Notes: a model not told the origin generated them from the sequence alone. Counted from the first letter of the stretch, positions 34,325 to 47,031 are shown. The stretch: DNA of 64,000 nucleotides from Maratus speciosus (GCA_963932465.1 OZ010791.1:154363915-154427914); one strand, 5' to 3'. A program made the numbers and translations.

Positions 34325-36215
34325 TAGGGTGTCAACGATTTTAATCAGTTGATTTAAATCAGCGATTAAAATCATTATTTTAATCAACCGATTTTTTTTA
34401 AAAAATCATTGATTTAAATCAAAAATTTTCTAAATGTTTAAAATGTCAATAAAAGTATTAAAATCTAACATAAACATAATTTGAAAGTTTCTACAGGTAT
34501 TTTGACGTATGAATAAACTAAAAAAGAGCTTTAAATAATTGTTTCTAAGCTTAATTCATGAGTATTGTAAAAAATTGAGTTTATAAAAAGCATTGTTTTT
34601 AAGTTTTCAACCAAATTAAAACAGCTTCATTTAAAAATGATATTTAAATCTAATATAATTTGCAATGTCATAAATTCCTTTAGCTAATCAACATATGCAT
34701 TTTTTTTTATATAAAATTACACATAGCAAGTGTAATACATTTCTACAAGTAAAAGAATAAATAGTAATTAATAGCAATCTCAATTTAAAGAAGAATGAAA
34801 GAATGACATCTTTTCAAAGCTAAATTGTAAATGAATGGTAAGAGAAAAATAAATAATTGGTATAAAAATGCCAAGCTCAGCTAGAGCTTCTTCGATATAG
34901 GTTGAATAAATGTTTTTAACTTTGTAACTCATATATACTAAATAAAAGATAATTAGAGATTGAAAAGGCAGCAAAATTTTTCTTAAAAAGAAAAAAAAAA
35001 TTGAACCATTGAAAGCTAATAATTCACACTGAGAGGTAATAATACTGTTACTTAAATATTTTGAGGATTTCAGATATAAGTGGCTAACTTAGATTTATCC
35101 TATATGAATGGATTTAACTCATTTTCATAATTCTTTTGGTTATCATACACATACATGTGTGTAAGTTTAGATTTTGGTGGTACAGTAATTTTCTTAAATA
35201 CAAATGAAAAACGAGCTGCAAATAATATTTTAGTTTTGTTATTTGTGTTACTAACTAATGAAATTACTTATTTGCAGTATTTATTAATCCTGTAATTACT
35301 TATACTGTTTCTTCTAGGGCATTTTTTTTAATGGTGCCACACCATGCCCCTTTTGGAATTGGCAAAATGCACCGTGCCTTAAAAAAAAAATAGTTGAAAT
35401 TCACCTGTATATGTAGCCAGAGATTTCTTGTAAAAAAACTTCCCCATTCAACAGTATTTCTAAATTCATGTGGCCATGATCTTGCAAAAATATAGAACTT
35501 TATTTCTTTACAAAATACGGGATATTATTAAATTATGTTATTTAATTGTATTTTTCAATTTGTTACTCATAAAATTATTAAAAATTAAGGAAACTTTATT
35601 TATCATACTAAAAAATATTCTTTTTTTTTTTAATCTTATATCATTACTAAACAAATTACTAATATATTTCCTTATGAAATAGTACCCTTTTTTTGGAACT
35701 AGCTTCCTGTCCCTTTTTCTTTCTAAAATGAATACTACATTATTATCATTTTAATAATTATGTATAATATGTTCCTAATTAGAGAGTTAATTGTTTAATA
35801 ATTATTAATTTGAAGTAGTGATAACTATTTAATATAAAATGCAGTTAATAATTTTAATAAATGTTAAATATCACTAGTATTTATAAAGTTTTGCATAATT
35901 ATTACAATATTAATGTACATAACATTATTGTATGATGAAATAACTAATGAAACTACTAATTTGCAGTTTTTATAATTTCTATAATTAATAACTAATAATT
36001 ATAATTTTATTAATTAAAGTGTAAAAACATAGATTATGTTAGCAATTAGTGGTTTAATTGTTTTGGAAACGCAAAACTCTTGGTAGCTATTCAGTATTTG
36101 AACGCTGGAGAAAAAAATCATAAAAATCCAATTTAAATCAAAAAAATCTGATTTAAATAAAAAAAATCCGATTTTTTTTATTTTTTAAAAAAAATCATGA
36201 TTTTTTTACACCCTA
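34325..36215. mobile_element. hAT element, 1.9 kb
   Basis: TIR TAGGGTGT appears at both ends, with 8-bp flanks ATAATAAT (34317-34324 and 36216-36223). The TSD is low-complexity but exact. Subterminal GATTTAAATCA motifs are dense for about 120 bp on each side, the usual hAT arrangement. The interior is AT-rich without a recognised transposase. Confidence 0.8.
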
Positions 36216-36274
36216 ATAATAATAAACATAAATGTATGTATGTGTGCTGTTTTCTAAAGAGACCACTGTATTTT

Positions 36275-36840
36275 TTTCCACGACTCTTTGATGAAATTAG
36301 CACTTCTTCGACCCTTTGACGAAATTTGCGTTTCTTCCGCAACCCTTTGATGAAATTAGTATAATTTTGCCCTTTGATAAAATTCGCGTCTTTTTCCAGC
36401 GAGTTTTACACAAAATTCGCGTTTTTTTCAGCGATCTTTTGACGAATTTCACGTTTTTAAAACGATTCTTTGACTAAAATAGCTTTTTTCTGCGATTCTT
36501 TGAAGGAATTCATGTTTTTTCCCCCGACCAAATTCGCGATTCTTTGATAAAATGTGCATTTTTTTCACAATCCTTTGATGAAATTTGCGCTTTTTCGCGG
36601 CTATTTTACAAAATTTGCGTGTTCTCCGCAATCCTTTGACAAAATTTGAGTTTTTTCCGTTGCTCTTTGACGAAATTCGCGTTTTTTCCGTGGACCTCCT
36701 ACCAAATTCGCGTTTTTCTGCAGTCCTTTGACCAAAGTCGTGTTTTTTCCATGTTCCTTTGGCAAAATAGAAATTATTTTCTGCGAACGATTGACGAAAT
36801 AGATTTTTTATGGAGCCCATTTTTCAAAATTCGCGATTAT
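36275..36840 (-). repeat. 31-bp minisatellite array 3
   Basis: About eighteen degenerate units run here in reverse orientation (CCTTTGACGAAATTCGCGTT-like). It is followed at 36848-36890 by TGTCCGAATTTCCTGATTGG and a GATTTTCGGAACCGAAT string, corresponding to the flank of arrays 1 and 2. A second part of that flank (GAAAATTCGGAACAGAATCA) appears at 37181-37200 after an (AT)n expansion. Confidence 0.82.
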
Positions 36841-36932
36841 TTTTATGTCCGAATTTCCTGATTGGTGAATTTTTTAGATTTTCGGAACCGAATGCCTTAT
36901 CTCTATCGCTGCATATACATATATATATATAT

Positions 36933-36967
<35 letters not shown>

Positions 36968-37388
36968 ATAGGTTTAAAAATTGCGCATTTATTTCATTGC
37001 ACATTTCAAATCTGCATATATTTTAGAATTAAAATATATCCAAAATCTTTATGAAACTTTTTTTTAAAAATAGAATTAGATCAAAAAAAAAAAAAAGATT
37101 TGCTGCGAAAATTGCAGGTTTGCTATTGTTACGTTGGCCGTTGAAATCGTGGAATGCGCTGCGAGAGGGTTAAATTTGCGGAAAATTCGGAACAGAATCA
37201 CCCCCTGTACCTGGCATCTTACATAACCCTCCTGCAAGTATATTTTTAATAGCTGTCACCATTTGCAATTTATTGAATTTTAAAATCAGCCAGTCCATTT
37301 TAGGACACCCCAATATATTCAGTAGCTATGGGATGATGGCAGAAAGAAGCATTTAAAAAAAAAATTAAAGCTGACTTCGATATTTCAG

Positions 37389-37997
37389 TTAGAGGTTTAC
37401 CCGGGCTGAAGTTTCCAGGCCCAACCGACCCAATATAAAAGCTATAAAATCGACTCCAGCCCTGCCTGCATTTTGCAATTAAAATTATTCATAAATCACA
37501 CTTATGCTCATTTTATTTTCAGATTATGTTCGAAATTCGTGAATGCAGAAAAACAATAATATTAATGACTATTTAGGCAATTATGTACGTAAACACTATG
37601 TAAAAATATGACTTACACAGATTCACATGAAAATCCAGTAAGAAAATCAGTTTAGAATGAAAGATACAGATGATGAAAGAAAATCATAAATTTAAATCTC
37701 TACTGAGAAAAAAGGTAGATTTTAAAAAATGCATCTCTGTAACTTATCAAATCAAATTAAATTTCTTAGGATTTCGCTAAACAAATCTACAACATAAATA
37801 CAATTTTTACGAATAACAAATAAGTAAGATGCCAAACCAACTTGGTCTCAGGGGGAAGAATTTAGAGGAGTGCACGGGTTGTGATCAGGCCAATAATGCT
37901 TATCATACGGAAAAATAGTAGATTTGGCTGACACGGACCATATATTTAGCTTTTATTCCGGCTGAGCCAGGAAATTTTGGGCAGTGCAAACCTCTAA
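37389..37997. mobile_element. Possible TIR element, 0.6 kb
   Basis: TTAGAGGTTTACCC on the left is answered by TTAGAGGTTTGCAC inverted on the right. No matching flanking duplication was found, and the interior is non-coding and AT-rich. It may be a hAT relative, judging by TAGAGGT ends. Confidence 0.45.
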
Positions 37998-38454
37998 TAA
38001 AAATGCAGTCCAGGCCAGGCTCGACCTGGAAGAAAAAGAAGTCTGGTCCAACCCGAATCTGCAGAAAAATTGAAGATCAGGCCATGGTCCGGCTCTAAAA
38101 GAGAGAAGACCTGACCCAGCCTGAGTCTCATGGATTTAAACTGGCACGACCTGGGTTGGGTCGGGTCGCGACGGGCTTGAGCTTCGCTCCCCAAGTCATT
38201 ACCCATGAGGATGCATAATGTCGTTTTGCAACCCCCCCTCCCCTTAGATCCGCCATTGGTGCCTGTTTAGTACTCTTGAGAGGGGGTTTTAGCTGTATGC
38301 CTCTGTCAATTTAATGGCAATTTAGCAATAATAAAATTCATATTTGAAAGTAGTAGTTAGTAAGAACTAAATTATATTATGAATTAAAGATATCTAAATG
38401 TCTATCAGATAATAAGAAAGAATTTATCTTGTTATTTGTCCTTGAAAGATTTTA

Positions 38455-40132
38455 CAGTAGACTCCCTCAAATCCACACAGCTTGTGATCAGAGGTTGTGC
38501 AGATTTCTGGTCATTGCTTTGTTTACATTTTTAAACAGTAATTTCAATGTAACAATGCAATGAAAATTATAATGAATTGTTACAATATAGTAAAATATTC
38601 AAATTATTAAGTAAAGTAATAAACTAAAATAATAAAAAATAATTAAGATAATTTTAAAAATGATGAAATTATTAAAAGTAAACTTCAAATAAATAATTAA
38701 TGTACAATTGAATATGCATAATAAAGATGATATACATTTATCTTGAATTATTCAATGAAACTTGCCTCATAAAGGTAACCTACTAATTTACATCAAAATC
38801 ATAAAACAAGGAAATTTCATTTCGGATTTAGCCAGACTAAATAACCAATAAAGCTTGATTAATAAAAAAAAAATATTTGGTAAAAATATTGTGATTATCA
38901 GTGGTATCAGCAATATCCTGAATTTTTTCATAAATTAATTTATATTTCCTTCATGAAAAAGCATGAATTCAGTCATATTAACAAAAAGTACATCTATACT
39001 AATAAAAGAACAAATCGCTCTGTATGTCTGTCTGTGAGTGTGCGATGGCTAGGAAAATCTACCGCACGTAGAAGTCTGAAAATTTAGGTGAGGGTAGTTC
39101 AAGACAGGTCCTGATGCACCTGGGGCTCAGATTTCTAATTTTTAAGGGCCAGGTCCCCTGGGCCCCTTTAAATTTTTATGCACAAAATTGTTAATAACTT
39201 GCCCCCTTTTTACTCAAATTTCTTTCACCATATAGTTATTCTCGCCATTCTATTTTCCGACACTGGACCCTTGGGGATATGCCCTGTATCAGGCCCCAAG
39301 GGTCCAGTAAAGGGTCCCCTTAAAGTTTTTGTGCTAATAAATTGATTCCTTTTAATCCATTCTTCATTTTTGGGATCCTTTTTCCATTTAGTTATTCTCA
39401 CGTTTCTACATTCCAGTTAAAACCCTGGGCCCCCCTAGGAAATCGCAGGGCCCTTTGAACTTTTTGAGTGCCAAGCATTTTTCACCTTCTAAGTGCATAA
39501 TTTTATAGTTGAGTCTTGGGTTCTTATTCCTGGACTAACACCCTCATATTTTTATTGGGATCCTGGGGCCCTTTTTTAAACATTTACCCAATCTTCTGTG
39601 CATTTCTTTAAAATATTATTCTAACAAATAATTCTTACCCTACGCTTAATTTTGATTAATTGAAGTTCCAAAGCGCTAAGTACCAAGACATTTTAACATG
39701 TTTTCATGTTCTATCGGCTTGATTACTACGAGGTTTGGCTCATTCAACTTGGTTTTCAATTGTTTCTGACACGTGCGGGACACTTCTGGTAAATACTGCC
39801 ATACGTAGCGAGGACCCAGGTTACAAGTTCGCTCGGAAAGAAGTTTGTTGGGAACACTGCGGAAGGCAATGAAGGACTCCGAAATTAGGTTCATTTAAAA
39901 GAGTTTCAAAAGATATAAAATCATACAAACATGAGTTTTGCTTATAAGGTTATTATTTACCAACGTTGGGTGGGTCTGCTAGTATTAAAATATGTCTACA
40001 GAAAGATGAAAAAAATAGTCTTTAATTTTGTCCCTACATCTGAACTGAAAGTTTCATTATTTACATCTGCGATGATGTGTGAATTTTAGGCATTTGCAGA
40101 TTTTAGGGTTGCAGATTTGAGAGAGTCTACTG
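38455..40132. mobile_element. pogo-like MITE interrupted by a Helitron
   Basis: TIR CAGTAGACTCCCTCAAATCC matches the inverted right end CAGTAGACTCTCTCAAATCT, with TA at 38453-38454 and 40133-40134. Removing the Helitron at 38993-39982 leaves 688 bp, almost exactly the size of the uninterrupted paralogue at 52679-53367. The two copies align along their length. It lies in the kinase intron 30993-40927. Confidence 0.88.
38993..39982 (+). mobile_element. Non-autonomous Helitron, 990 bp
   Basis: It starts TCTATACTAATAAAAG after an A and ends ...GTCTGCTAG before a T. A palindromic ACCAACGTTGGGT lies 9 bases before the terminal CTAG. The uninterrupted pogo-like paralogue (53225-53245, GAGAACATATTAAAATATG) gives the empty site and confirms insertion between A and T without target duplication. 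The interior has degenerate repeats of about 130 bp (GGGCCCCTTTAAA and AGTTATTCTC motifs, 39110-39560) and no helicase. Confidence 0.88.
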
Positions 40133-40133
40133 T

Positions 40134-40927
40134 ACATGCTTAAACATTTCCTCTTCATTACTCATTCACATTTTTCTTTTTCATTTTTAGCAATTTGATT
40201 TCATAATGGTTGTTTTGAATGTATGCATCGGCTTTTAATTAGTCAGTAGTATGTATAATCGTAACAAAACAATAATAATATTAAAACCTAAGTATTATTA
40301 TCTCATTTAGTTTTTTAATCTAAAGATCCTTTCCTTCAGATGTATTACTTTAAAACACATGTTTTCTTACTAATTATAAATCACAAAAATATATTTGTGT
40401 ATGTTGCAGCTATAAAAATATGTATGATAATCACTTATAATGAAACAAACTAAGCTAAAAAAAAGTGAAAATTTCGCTGTGTGAAAATGTCAATTAAGTG
40501 AAAATGTTGCCACTTGTGCGATGAAACGTACGTTAATCTAAATAAAGGTATTTTTATCACTTTTATAGCCTTTTTAGCTTAGTTAGTTATGTTGCAGTTA
40601 TTAAACTAAACAGATTAGTGCTTGTATGTTAATTTGATAAAGAGAGTGTATTGTTTGTAAATTTATGAAAAGATAATGAGTAGAGATATTTTGAAAAATT
40701 TTTAATATTTTTTTCTAGAATTTTAATTTTGCTTGCATCTTTAAATTGTCCCAAGCTAATGACGGTGATTGAAGGCTACATGTATGTGTTTTATAGATAA
40801 AATTAACAAAATATGGTTATAATATATTTTCTTCAATATTAAATAAATGTTTTGTTATTGTCTATGTATTATATAATTTAATGTATAAATTTCTGAAGTA
40901 ATTCATTAAAGTTTTCTTGAATTTTAG
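40134..40927. other. Intron 3' part
   Basis: AT-rich intron, nothing recognised. It ends in the acceptor TTGAATTTTAG. Confidence 0.5.
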
Positions 40928-41041
<114 letters not shown>

Positions 41042-41090
41042 TAATTTGCTTTGGTTATGTTTACTTCATGTTAATTTTTTTCCCCTGTAG

Positions 41091-41139
41091 CTTGTCATGG
41101 AATACTGTGGAGCTGGTTCTGTCACAGATCTTGTTAAAT
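41091..41139 (+). CDS. msn: Misshapen/MAP4K4-type kinase, hinge exon
   Basis: The exon encodes LVMEYCGAGSVTDLVK plus one base, ending in phase 1 at donor GTAAGT; the acceptor is CCCCTGTAG. It contains the gatekeeper region and hinge (LVMEYCGAGS), which lines the ATP pocket, and the start of helix D. The Tyr in MEYC, where vertebrate members have Phe, agrees with the arthropod form. The extra T joins CT of the next exon to make Ser. Confidence 0.95.
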
Positions 41140-43259
41140 GTAAGTACAAAATATGTATTTTGTATTTCAGTGCACATCTATCCTTTTCTTTTTGTATGCA
41201 GTGTGTTCACCAATATCACTGACCAATAAGTTTATTCCTAAACTGAAAACTGTAGAGATACATTTTCAGTTACAAAAAATGCTTTAAATAAGATAAAGAT
41301 TTACTTTAGAAGTCATTTAGGTCAGTAAAACATTATTAAAAAGCTTTAATTTTCATATTGTCCTTAGGTCCTATAAGTCTATTGTTCTCAGAATGTTTGT
41401 TGTGACACATATGAGGTTGTATAACAAAATTGTAGCGTCACTTTAGTTGCAATAACACAGAAAATTTTCTCTAAAACAAATCTGGTAGATATTTCCTACC
41501 ACAGTAAAAATGTCGGAATCAGACTGCTTCTTTAACAAATTATACTCTCCCTCGATGAATTTCTAAATTTAATATGGTCATTTGCAGCACATGATTATTA
41601 ACCTCAGGAAGAGATTATGTATCTATTTATAACAAACTTCAAACAAAGAATCCTATACAATTTGTTTGTATGATTGCCTATATAATAGGTACTAAAAAGG
41701 AATATTGAATATGAAAATATATAGTGTATATCCATGCATAACTCTCATAAAAATTCTATAAGGAATAAAAATCATATGTTTGTATTGGCGGCCCCTTTTT
41801 TCCGCCTTGACTTTTAGGCTCAAACTTCCATAAAAATTGATCAATCCCCACAAAAATTAAGGATTTAAAAATAGTCATCATTTCATCTATAGATTTTTTT
41901 TTGCTTAGGCATGTTAAAAATTTTAATATATGATTGTCTATTACACATCAAACATAAGGAATTCTGACAAAAATGTAACTTAAAATGAATGTGGATATTG
42001 ATAAAAGGTTGTCACTGAAAATATTGCTGTGCCAAACCATAACAATAGATCTATTACTATCTATAGATAAATGGCTGCCATACTATTTTCACTAAGATGT
42101 GCCAACTGGTGTGCAATAAGTAAATAAGGAAAGCAAATTCAGCAATGATCATTTTTAGTCTGTTTGTTTTACTTTTTAATATGAATGGTAATAATAAATT
42201 ATTCTGTAAAAATACTGTGGGAATTTCTATATTTTTTTGTAATTAAACATAGGCATGTGCAGGGTTTTCATTAGGAGAGAGGATGAAAAATATTACCTTT
42301 GGCCATAAAAAAAGTTAGTTCATGTGAAAGAGAAAAAAAGTAATATTGTTTAAAGTATTGACAATTTTATCAGTTTTATCTCTTTTATTTAATTTATTAT
42401 CTATCATACATTTAAAAAACCAAAAGGTACCAGAAAACTGAAAACATTCAGTAGTTATGGTAAGCAGTCTTAGTTAATGAAAAGGATCAAACTAAAATAA
42501 AATTATGATTTACACTAGTAAATAAAATATAAGAGAAACCTTTTATAAAAAATAAAAAAGCTATCTCACAATGCAATTGCAATCATGCAATAATCAGTTC
42601 AATCAGAAGCAGCATTTTATAGTTATATTCCTTCAGCACTTTTTTTTTATGCTTACTTTTTCAATGATTTAAGAGGAGGTCATGGCACAGCCCTCCATTA
42701 CATATGCTCATGTAACTAAATATTTTTTGTAATTGTTTTTCTTTTGAAATGAAGTGTAATTACTTTTATATTATGTCACTGATAAGAAATATAACTTACT
42801 GCTGCCTTTTAGTAGCCATTTTAAAGATTCTTTAAAACGCTTCGTAATGAGTGTACTTTACAAAATTTTTAATCTTTCATCACTGTTTTTTGAAAAAATG
42901 AATTTTTGCCTAATTTAATCACAAAAACGCTTTGATTAAATGAGGAAAATTTTATTAAAAATTACCATTAGGAATAGTTAAGGGTTCTGGGCACTTTATT
43001 CGTCATCTGTTCGTGATACTCTTTATGAAGGGGTTAAATATACCGTTACTGTCATGTAACAGTATCTACTAGTCAGTTCTTTTTAGCTGTTTTATTGGTT
43101 CATAAAGTAAGATTTAGCAATTGTTAAGAGAAAAACAGATTATTCACCATCATTTCATAGTAATAGTTTTCCATTTGTAATAGATATTTAAATTTTATAT
43201 GCATTGATCATTTATTTATTTGAAATAGTATTAATTATATCATTTACCTTTTCTTTTAG
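41140..43259. other. 2.1-kb kinase intron
   Basis: No gene or delimited mobile element is seen, which makes it the only sizeable kinase intron here apparently free of recognisable transposons. It ends in a pyrimidine-rich acceptor, CCTTTTCTTTTAG. Confidence 0.5.
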
Positions 43260-43321
43260 CTACCAAAGGACAGTGTTTAAAGGAAGAATGGATAGCATAT
43301 ATCTGTAGAGAAATCCTTAGG
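43260..43321 (+). CDS. msn: Misshapen/MAP4K4-type kinase, helix D/E exon
   Basis: After completing the split Ser codon, the exon reads TKGQCLKEEWIAYICREILR, and then donor GTATTT. The acceptor is TTCTTTTAG. It covers the loop after helix D and most of helix E in the C-lobe. The family consensus is STKG(Q/N)(S/T)LKEEWIAYICREILR; here the residue before LKEEW is Cys, a mild departure in a surface loop. The donor is a weaker match (GTATTT) than the others in this gene. The next intron is 10.3 kb and holds the pogo/Tc1/LTR nest and the satellite-bearing transposon. Confidence 0.94.
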
Positions 43322-44077
43322 GTATTTTCCATCATCTAATTTGTTATTATTTTTTTTTTTTTATTATTCATTTTGACATGCTTTTTATTTCATTATTTTA
43401 CTTTTGTGTTACTTGTATATGATTATTAAATTTGATCATTTCTTTTATCATGAAATAGGATAAACTGTTTTCTAATTGTACTTACATTAAGTTTATAGAT
43501 AAAACCTTAGTTCACTAGGGGAAAAAAAACTGGCTTACAGCAAAAAAAAATATTAACTAAAGCTAAAAGACAAATCCCCATGTTCTATTATTTATTACTA
43601 GATGTACCGTTTTATTCTGTGTTATCATTTTGTGGATTCTTGATGATTATGAAACTAGACAACTTGGCATTGTAAAATTACTGGATCATTTTTGTCTGTC
43701 TATCTAAATGTATAATGTATAGCTTTATGCAACCCCCATAAGACTTTTTTATTTGAGACCCTTATTAATGAATATAGTATATATATCAGTCTGAAATGTT
43801 AGATTTCTGGTGTCATATCTAAATTATCCACAGTGTTCAGGTTCAGATTAATCAAATGATACTTCATTTGTCGAAATTCTCAGTCCAGTCATTAGAACCA
43901 AGAATGTAACTTATATATATTAGTTCTGATATCAAGTCAAAAACATGTACTGTACCTCCCCCCTTTTTTTTCCATCTTAGTTGTTTTTAAAATTAAGAAT
44001 TACAAATCCTAACCCTTTATTCTTTTTAAGCATTAAAGATAGAAATGAAGTATTAGCAAAATACTAGCAGTCTGAAA
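43322..44077. other. Intron segment
   Basis: AT-rich, no recognised feature. Confidence 0.45.
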
Positions 44078-44179
44078 TAGAGTAGAAGATCTTTATAACG
44101 CAAGCCAAAAAATGCAAGGTTGTGCGTTATGTAGAATTTTGCATTATATGGATCATGTTTTACACATCATTAAATTTAT

Positions 44180-47031
44180 CTTGTAAAAAGGGCCAAATAC
44201 ACTGAAGAGCCAAAACCAAAACATTATGGACCACCTACCAAATAATGCATTGGCCCGCAAAATAGCTGCAACCCACCTTGGCATGGATGCCGCAAGTCCT
44301 TGGTAGATGGCCGAAGACAGATTGTACCAGATTTTCAAGCTGTGGTCATGCAAATCTTGGATATTCCGACATGGTGGTTTTTGTGGTCTAAGCTGCCATT
44401 CCGCGACATCCCAAATGTGCTGTATTGGATTGAGATCCGGTGAGTTATGCGGCCAGGATGTTAAGTGAGATTCCGGGATATGTAAATTGAAACGAAAATT
44501 CGAAAAGAAATATTCAAATCTGATCGAAACAAATTCAATTCACATTCCCCGAAATCACACTACGGCCGTTAAAAGTATAGTGGCAAAGTAGTACACGTCG
44601 TAACTAGATTAAATTAACTAGAAGATAATAAACTTTCAAATAAATAAATAAATGAATGGTAGTTACTCACCCCTTGAAATGTTGTAGGTATGGAAACATA
44701 ACATAAAACAATATTGCTAAACCAATCACTTTATTTATATAAAAATATACTTAATCGTGCAGGATCCTTGCAACAGATATATGCATTTATAAAAATATAT
44801 TCACATTGAAAATAATTTAACATAGACTTTTCTTGAAACATCATTGCATATTATTAATAGTAGTAAAATTAAATAAATGATTATTTTTCAATATTGAATT
44901 ACTGACGAATAATACGATGGTGTAATGGTGATGAATCAGTCTGAAAGTTTTTCAATCCATAATATTTGTGAGAAATTGTCATTAGAGTTCAAGAAATCGA
45001 TCAAAAAATTATATTATGATAAAATGTTATTAATGACTCCAAAAACACTTGAAGGACATTAATGTGATGATATCGAAACTTGATGCTAAGCCAAATAATG
45101 AGAGCCATCATGCGAGTTCAAGTTCATTCGAAGTTAAGTGGTGATTGGAAATTACAAGTAAATTCTATGAATCATGATGAAAGGTGAAAGAGGCAGGAAA
45201 GTACTGTTGGAATTTGGAAATGCTTACGTTGGGCTCAAACTATCAAAATCTATTTACGTCGGGTAGTTGGGAATCAAGATGCTCACACTGGAAATCACCA
45301 TCAGTATTCCTGAAATTTCATGCAGGATGAAAATTCATTTCTTTAAAGTGATTTAGAGATATTCAGGAGAAATGAAGTCTACGGAGATAATTCTGGGAGT
45401 TTCACAAAAATAAAGATTTTTTGGTAAAAACTGTTGAAGAATATATTTGATTTTCATCTTGAATTAAATGTTATTAATGGGAAACGGCTGCTTGTTGGGC
45501 CAAGGGGCCCAACGGCAAAAATTCCGTATCAGAAAAACGATGTTCTCTCTGCCGATAAAAATAACAAACTCTCCCTTTTTTGAAATGCCTGCCGGGAGAA
45601 CGATGTCGGCGGAATAGCCAATCAGAAAACTCCAAAGGTCGGAATATCAATAATGAATCGATGGAAAATGTTTTAGCGGCGGAATAATCACTGTGGAATG
45701 GCAACACTCTAATGAGCGGGAAAAGAAGGAATGTTCGCTTCGTGGGAGTTCTTGTGACGCCAAAAGGAATTTCCTGCCTGTTCTGAGATGAGAGAGAGAT
45801 ACTTCTTAAAAGTTTGCTTTTTTTGGGGTGCGAAGTGAATGAAAAGCAATAAAAATAAGGGAAAGTGTAGGAGTTATAATTTCGTTTCTCTGGCAAACAA
45901 TTTCAGCAATTGTTATGAAAGTTTATCAGAGAAATGGAAAAAGATAATAGAATACAATAAATGTAATTTTAAATGAAATAATTAAGAATAAAGATTTAGG
46001 ATTTAATATTTAAAACTTAATAAAATTTGCTGTCAAAATTGAAAGATGGTAAATTGAAGTAGATTATTAAAATTAACAAAATATACAAAATTAAATTTAT
46101 GTAAATTTAAGAAGGGGGAATGTTATGTAAAGCTTTTACAACATAACACAGGACATTAACTGGAATTCAGCATTATGTTCCTGAAACCACTCCGGCACAA
46201 TTCGACCCTTCTGCCATGGAGCGCTTTCCTGCTGGAAGACTCAATTTCCAGTTGGGAAGACTGATGCCATGTAAGGGTGCAACTGGTCTGCAATGATGTT
46301 CAGATACTCCACAGCTTTCAAGGTCTGTTCTATCACAACCACAGGTCCCAGAGACGCCCATAAGAACGTCCCCCAAAGCATAATACTGCCACCACCGGCC
46401 TGTGTATCACCTACTGTACATTGAGGGAGCAACCGTTCACCTGGAATACAGTGAACCTTGACACGGCCATCAACTAGATGTATAGCAAATCGTGATTCAT
46501 CTGACCAGGCAACTGTCTTCCACTGATCCAGTCACTATGTTCCTGGACCCATTGTAGGCGTAGTCAGCAATGACGCTTGGTCAACAGAGGCACATGAGTG
46601 GGACGTTTGCTGCATAGTCCCATATCCAACAGTTTCCGCTGAACTGTATGCTCCAAAACAATTCTACTTGGACCTGCATTGTATTGGACTGTCAAATGAG
46701 CCACTTTCTGGTGCCGATTTTGCTTCACCAAGAAAGACAATCTACAACATCCTTTTTCCTTGATAATGCATGGACGTCCAACGCAATGACGTCTACTGCT
46801 GGTTTCACCATTATTCATCCACTTTGCATAAATGTAACAAAGGCAGGTCACAAAAAATCCAGTGAGTCGTGCAGTTTCGGAAATACTCATTCCGAGCCTA
46901 TGGGCCATTACAAGCTGCCCTCTGTCAAAATCGCTTAGATCTGCAGCCTTTCCTATAAAACACAGAAGTAAGTGCAAAAATGATTCCTCAGATTCCCCAG
47001 AAACAGTAAAATATGGTTCCCACCTCATCAC
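44180..47031 (-). pseudogene. Tc1-like transposase pseudogene
   Basis: From about 46940 leftward the - strand gives the N-terminal helix-turn-helix (LSDFDRGQLVMAHRLGMSIS, ETARLTGF) and a second DNA-binding part ending SKRPTHVPLLTKRHC at 46564. The catalytic domain follows after frameshifts, with AGGGSIMLWGTF (about 46390), LNIIADQLHPYMASVFPTGN (to 46241) and EWFQEHNAEFQLMS (about 46160-46200). The protein is then cut by the insertion and resumes as WPHNSPDLNPIQHIWD (about 44400-44455). The last segment includes the family's third catalytic acidic region (HSPDLNPIEHLWD consensus). Multiple frameshifts and the insertion make it non-functional. Confidence 0.9.

Larger units (their letters stand above)
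33807..37312. mobile_element. Long-TIR DNA element, 3.5 kb
   Basis: The left 105 bp (33807-33912) and right 105 bp (37208-37312) are inverted copies. They share GGRTGTCCTAAAATGGACTG, ATTTTAAAATTCAATAA and CAGGAGGGTTATGTAAGAT in the same order with modest divergence. No TSD was found, so superfamily is undecided. The interior holds a hAT (34325-36215), minisatellite array 3 (36275-36840), an (AT)n tract (36910-36963), and A and G runs. Confidence 0.75.
32386..38258. mobile_element. Composite hAT element, 5.9 kb
   Basis: The ends CAAGGGCAGATCTGGAG and, inverted, CAATGGCGGATCTAAGG share 13 of 17 positions. An exact 8-bp TSD GTGCCTGT lies at 32378-32385 and 38259-38266. Its own sequence (about 33187-33806 and 37998-38258) contains G/C-rich tandem text (GGTCGGGTTTGGG-type) in inverted orientation at the two ends. 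The rest is insertions: a hAT at 32414, a long-TIR element at 33807-37312, and probably one at 37389. It lies in a kinase intron and has no transposase. Confidence 0.78.

Noticed and set aside
37389..37997. Firm hAT call for the TTAGAGGTTT element
   Set aside because: The 8-bp flanks do not match in any register tried, so it was kept only as a low-confidence TIR element.
44459..46148. An 11-bp target duplication (CAGGATGTTAA / CAGGACATTAA) around the Tc1 insertion
   Set aside because: It needs two mismatches. A 5-bp duplication CAGGA with TG...CA ends is exact and restores the Tc1 frame, so the longer similarity is coincidental.
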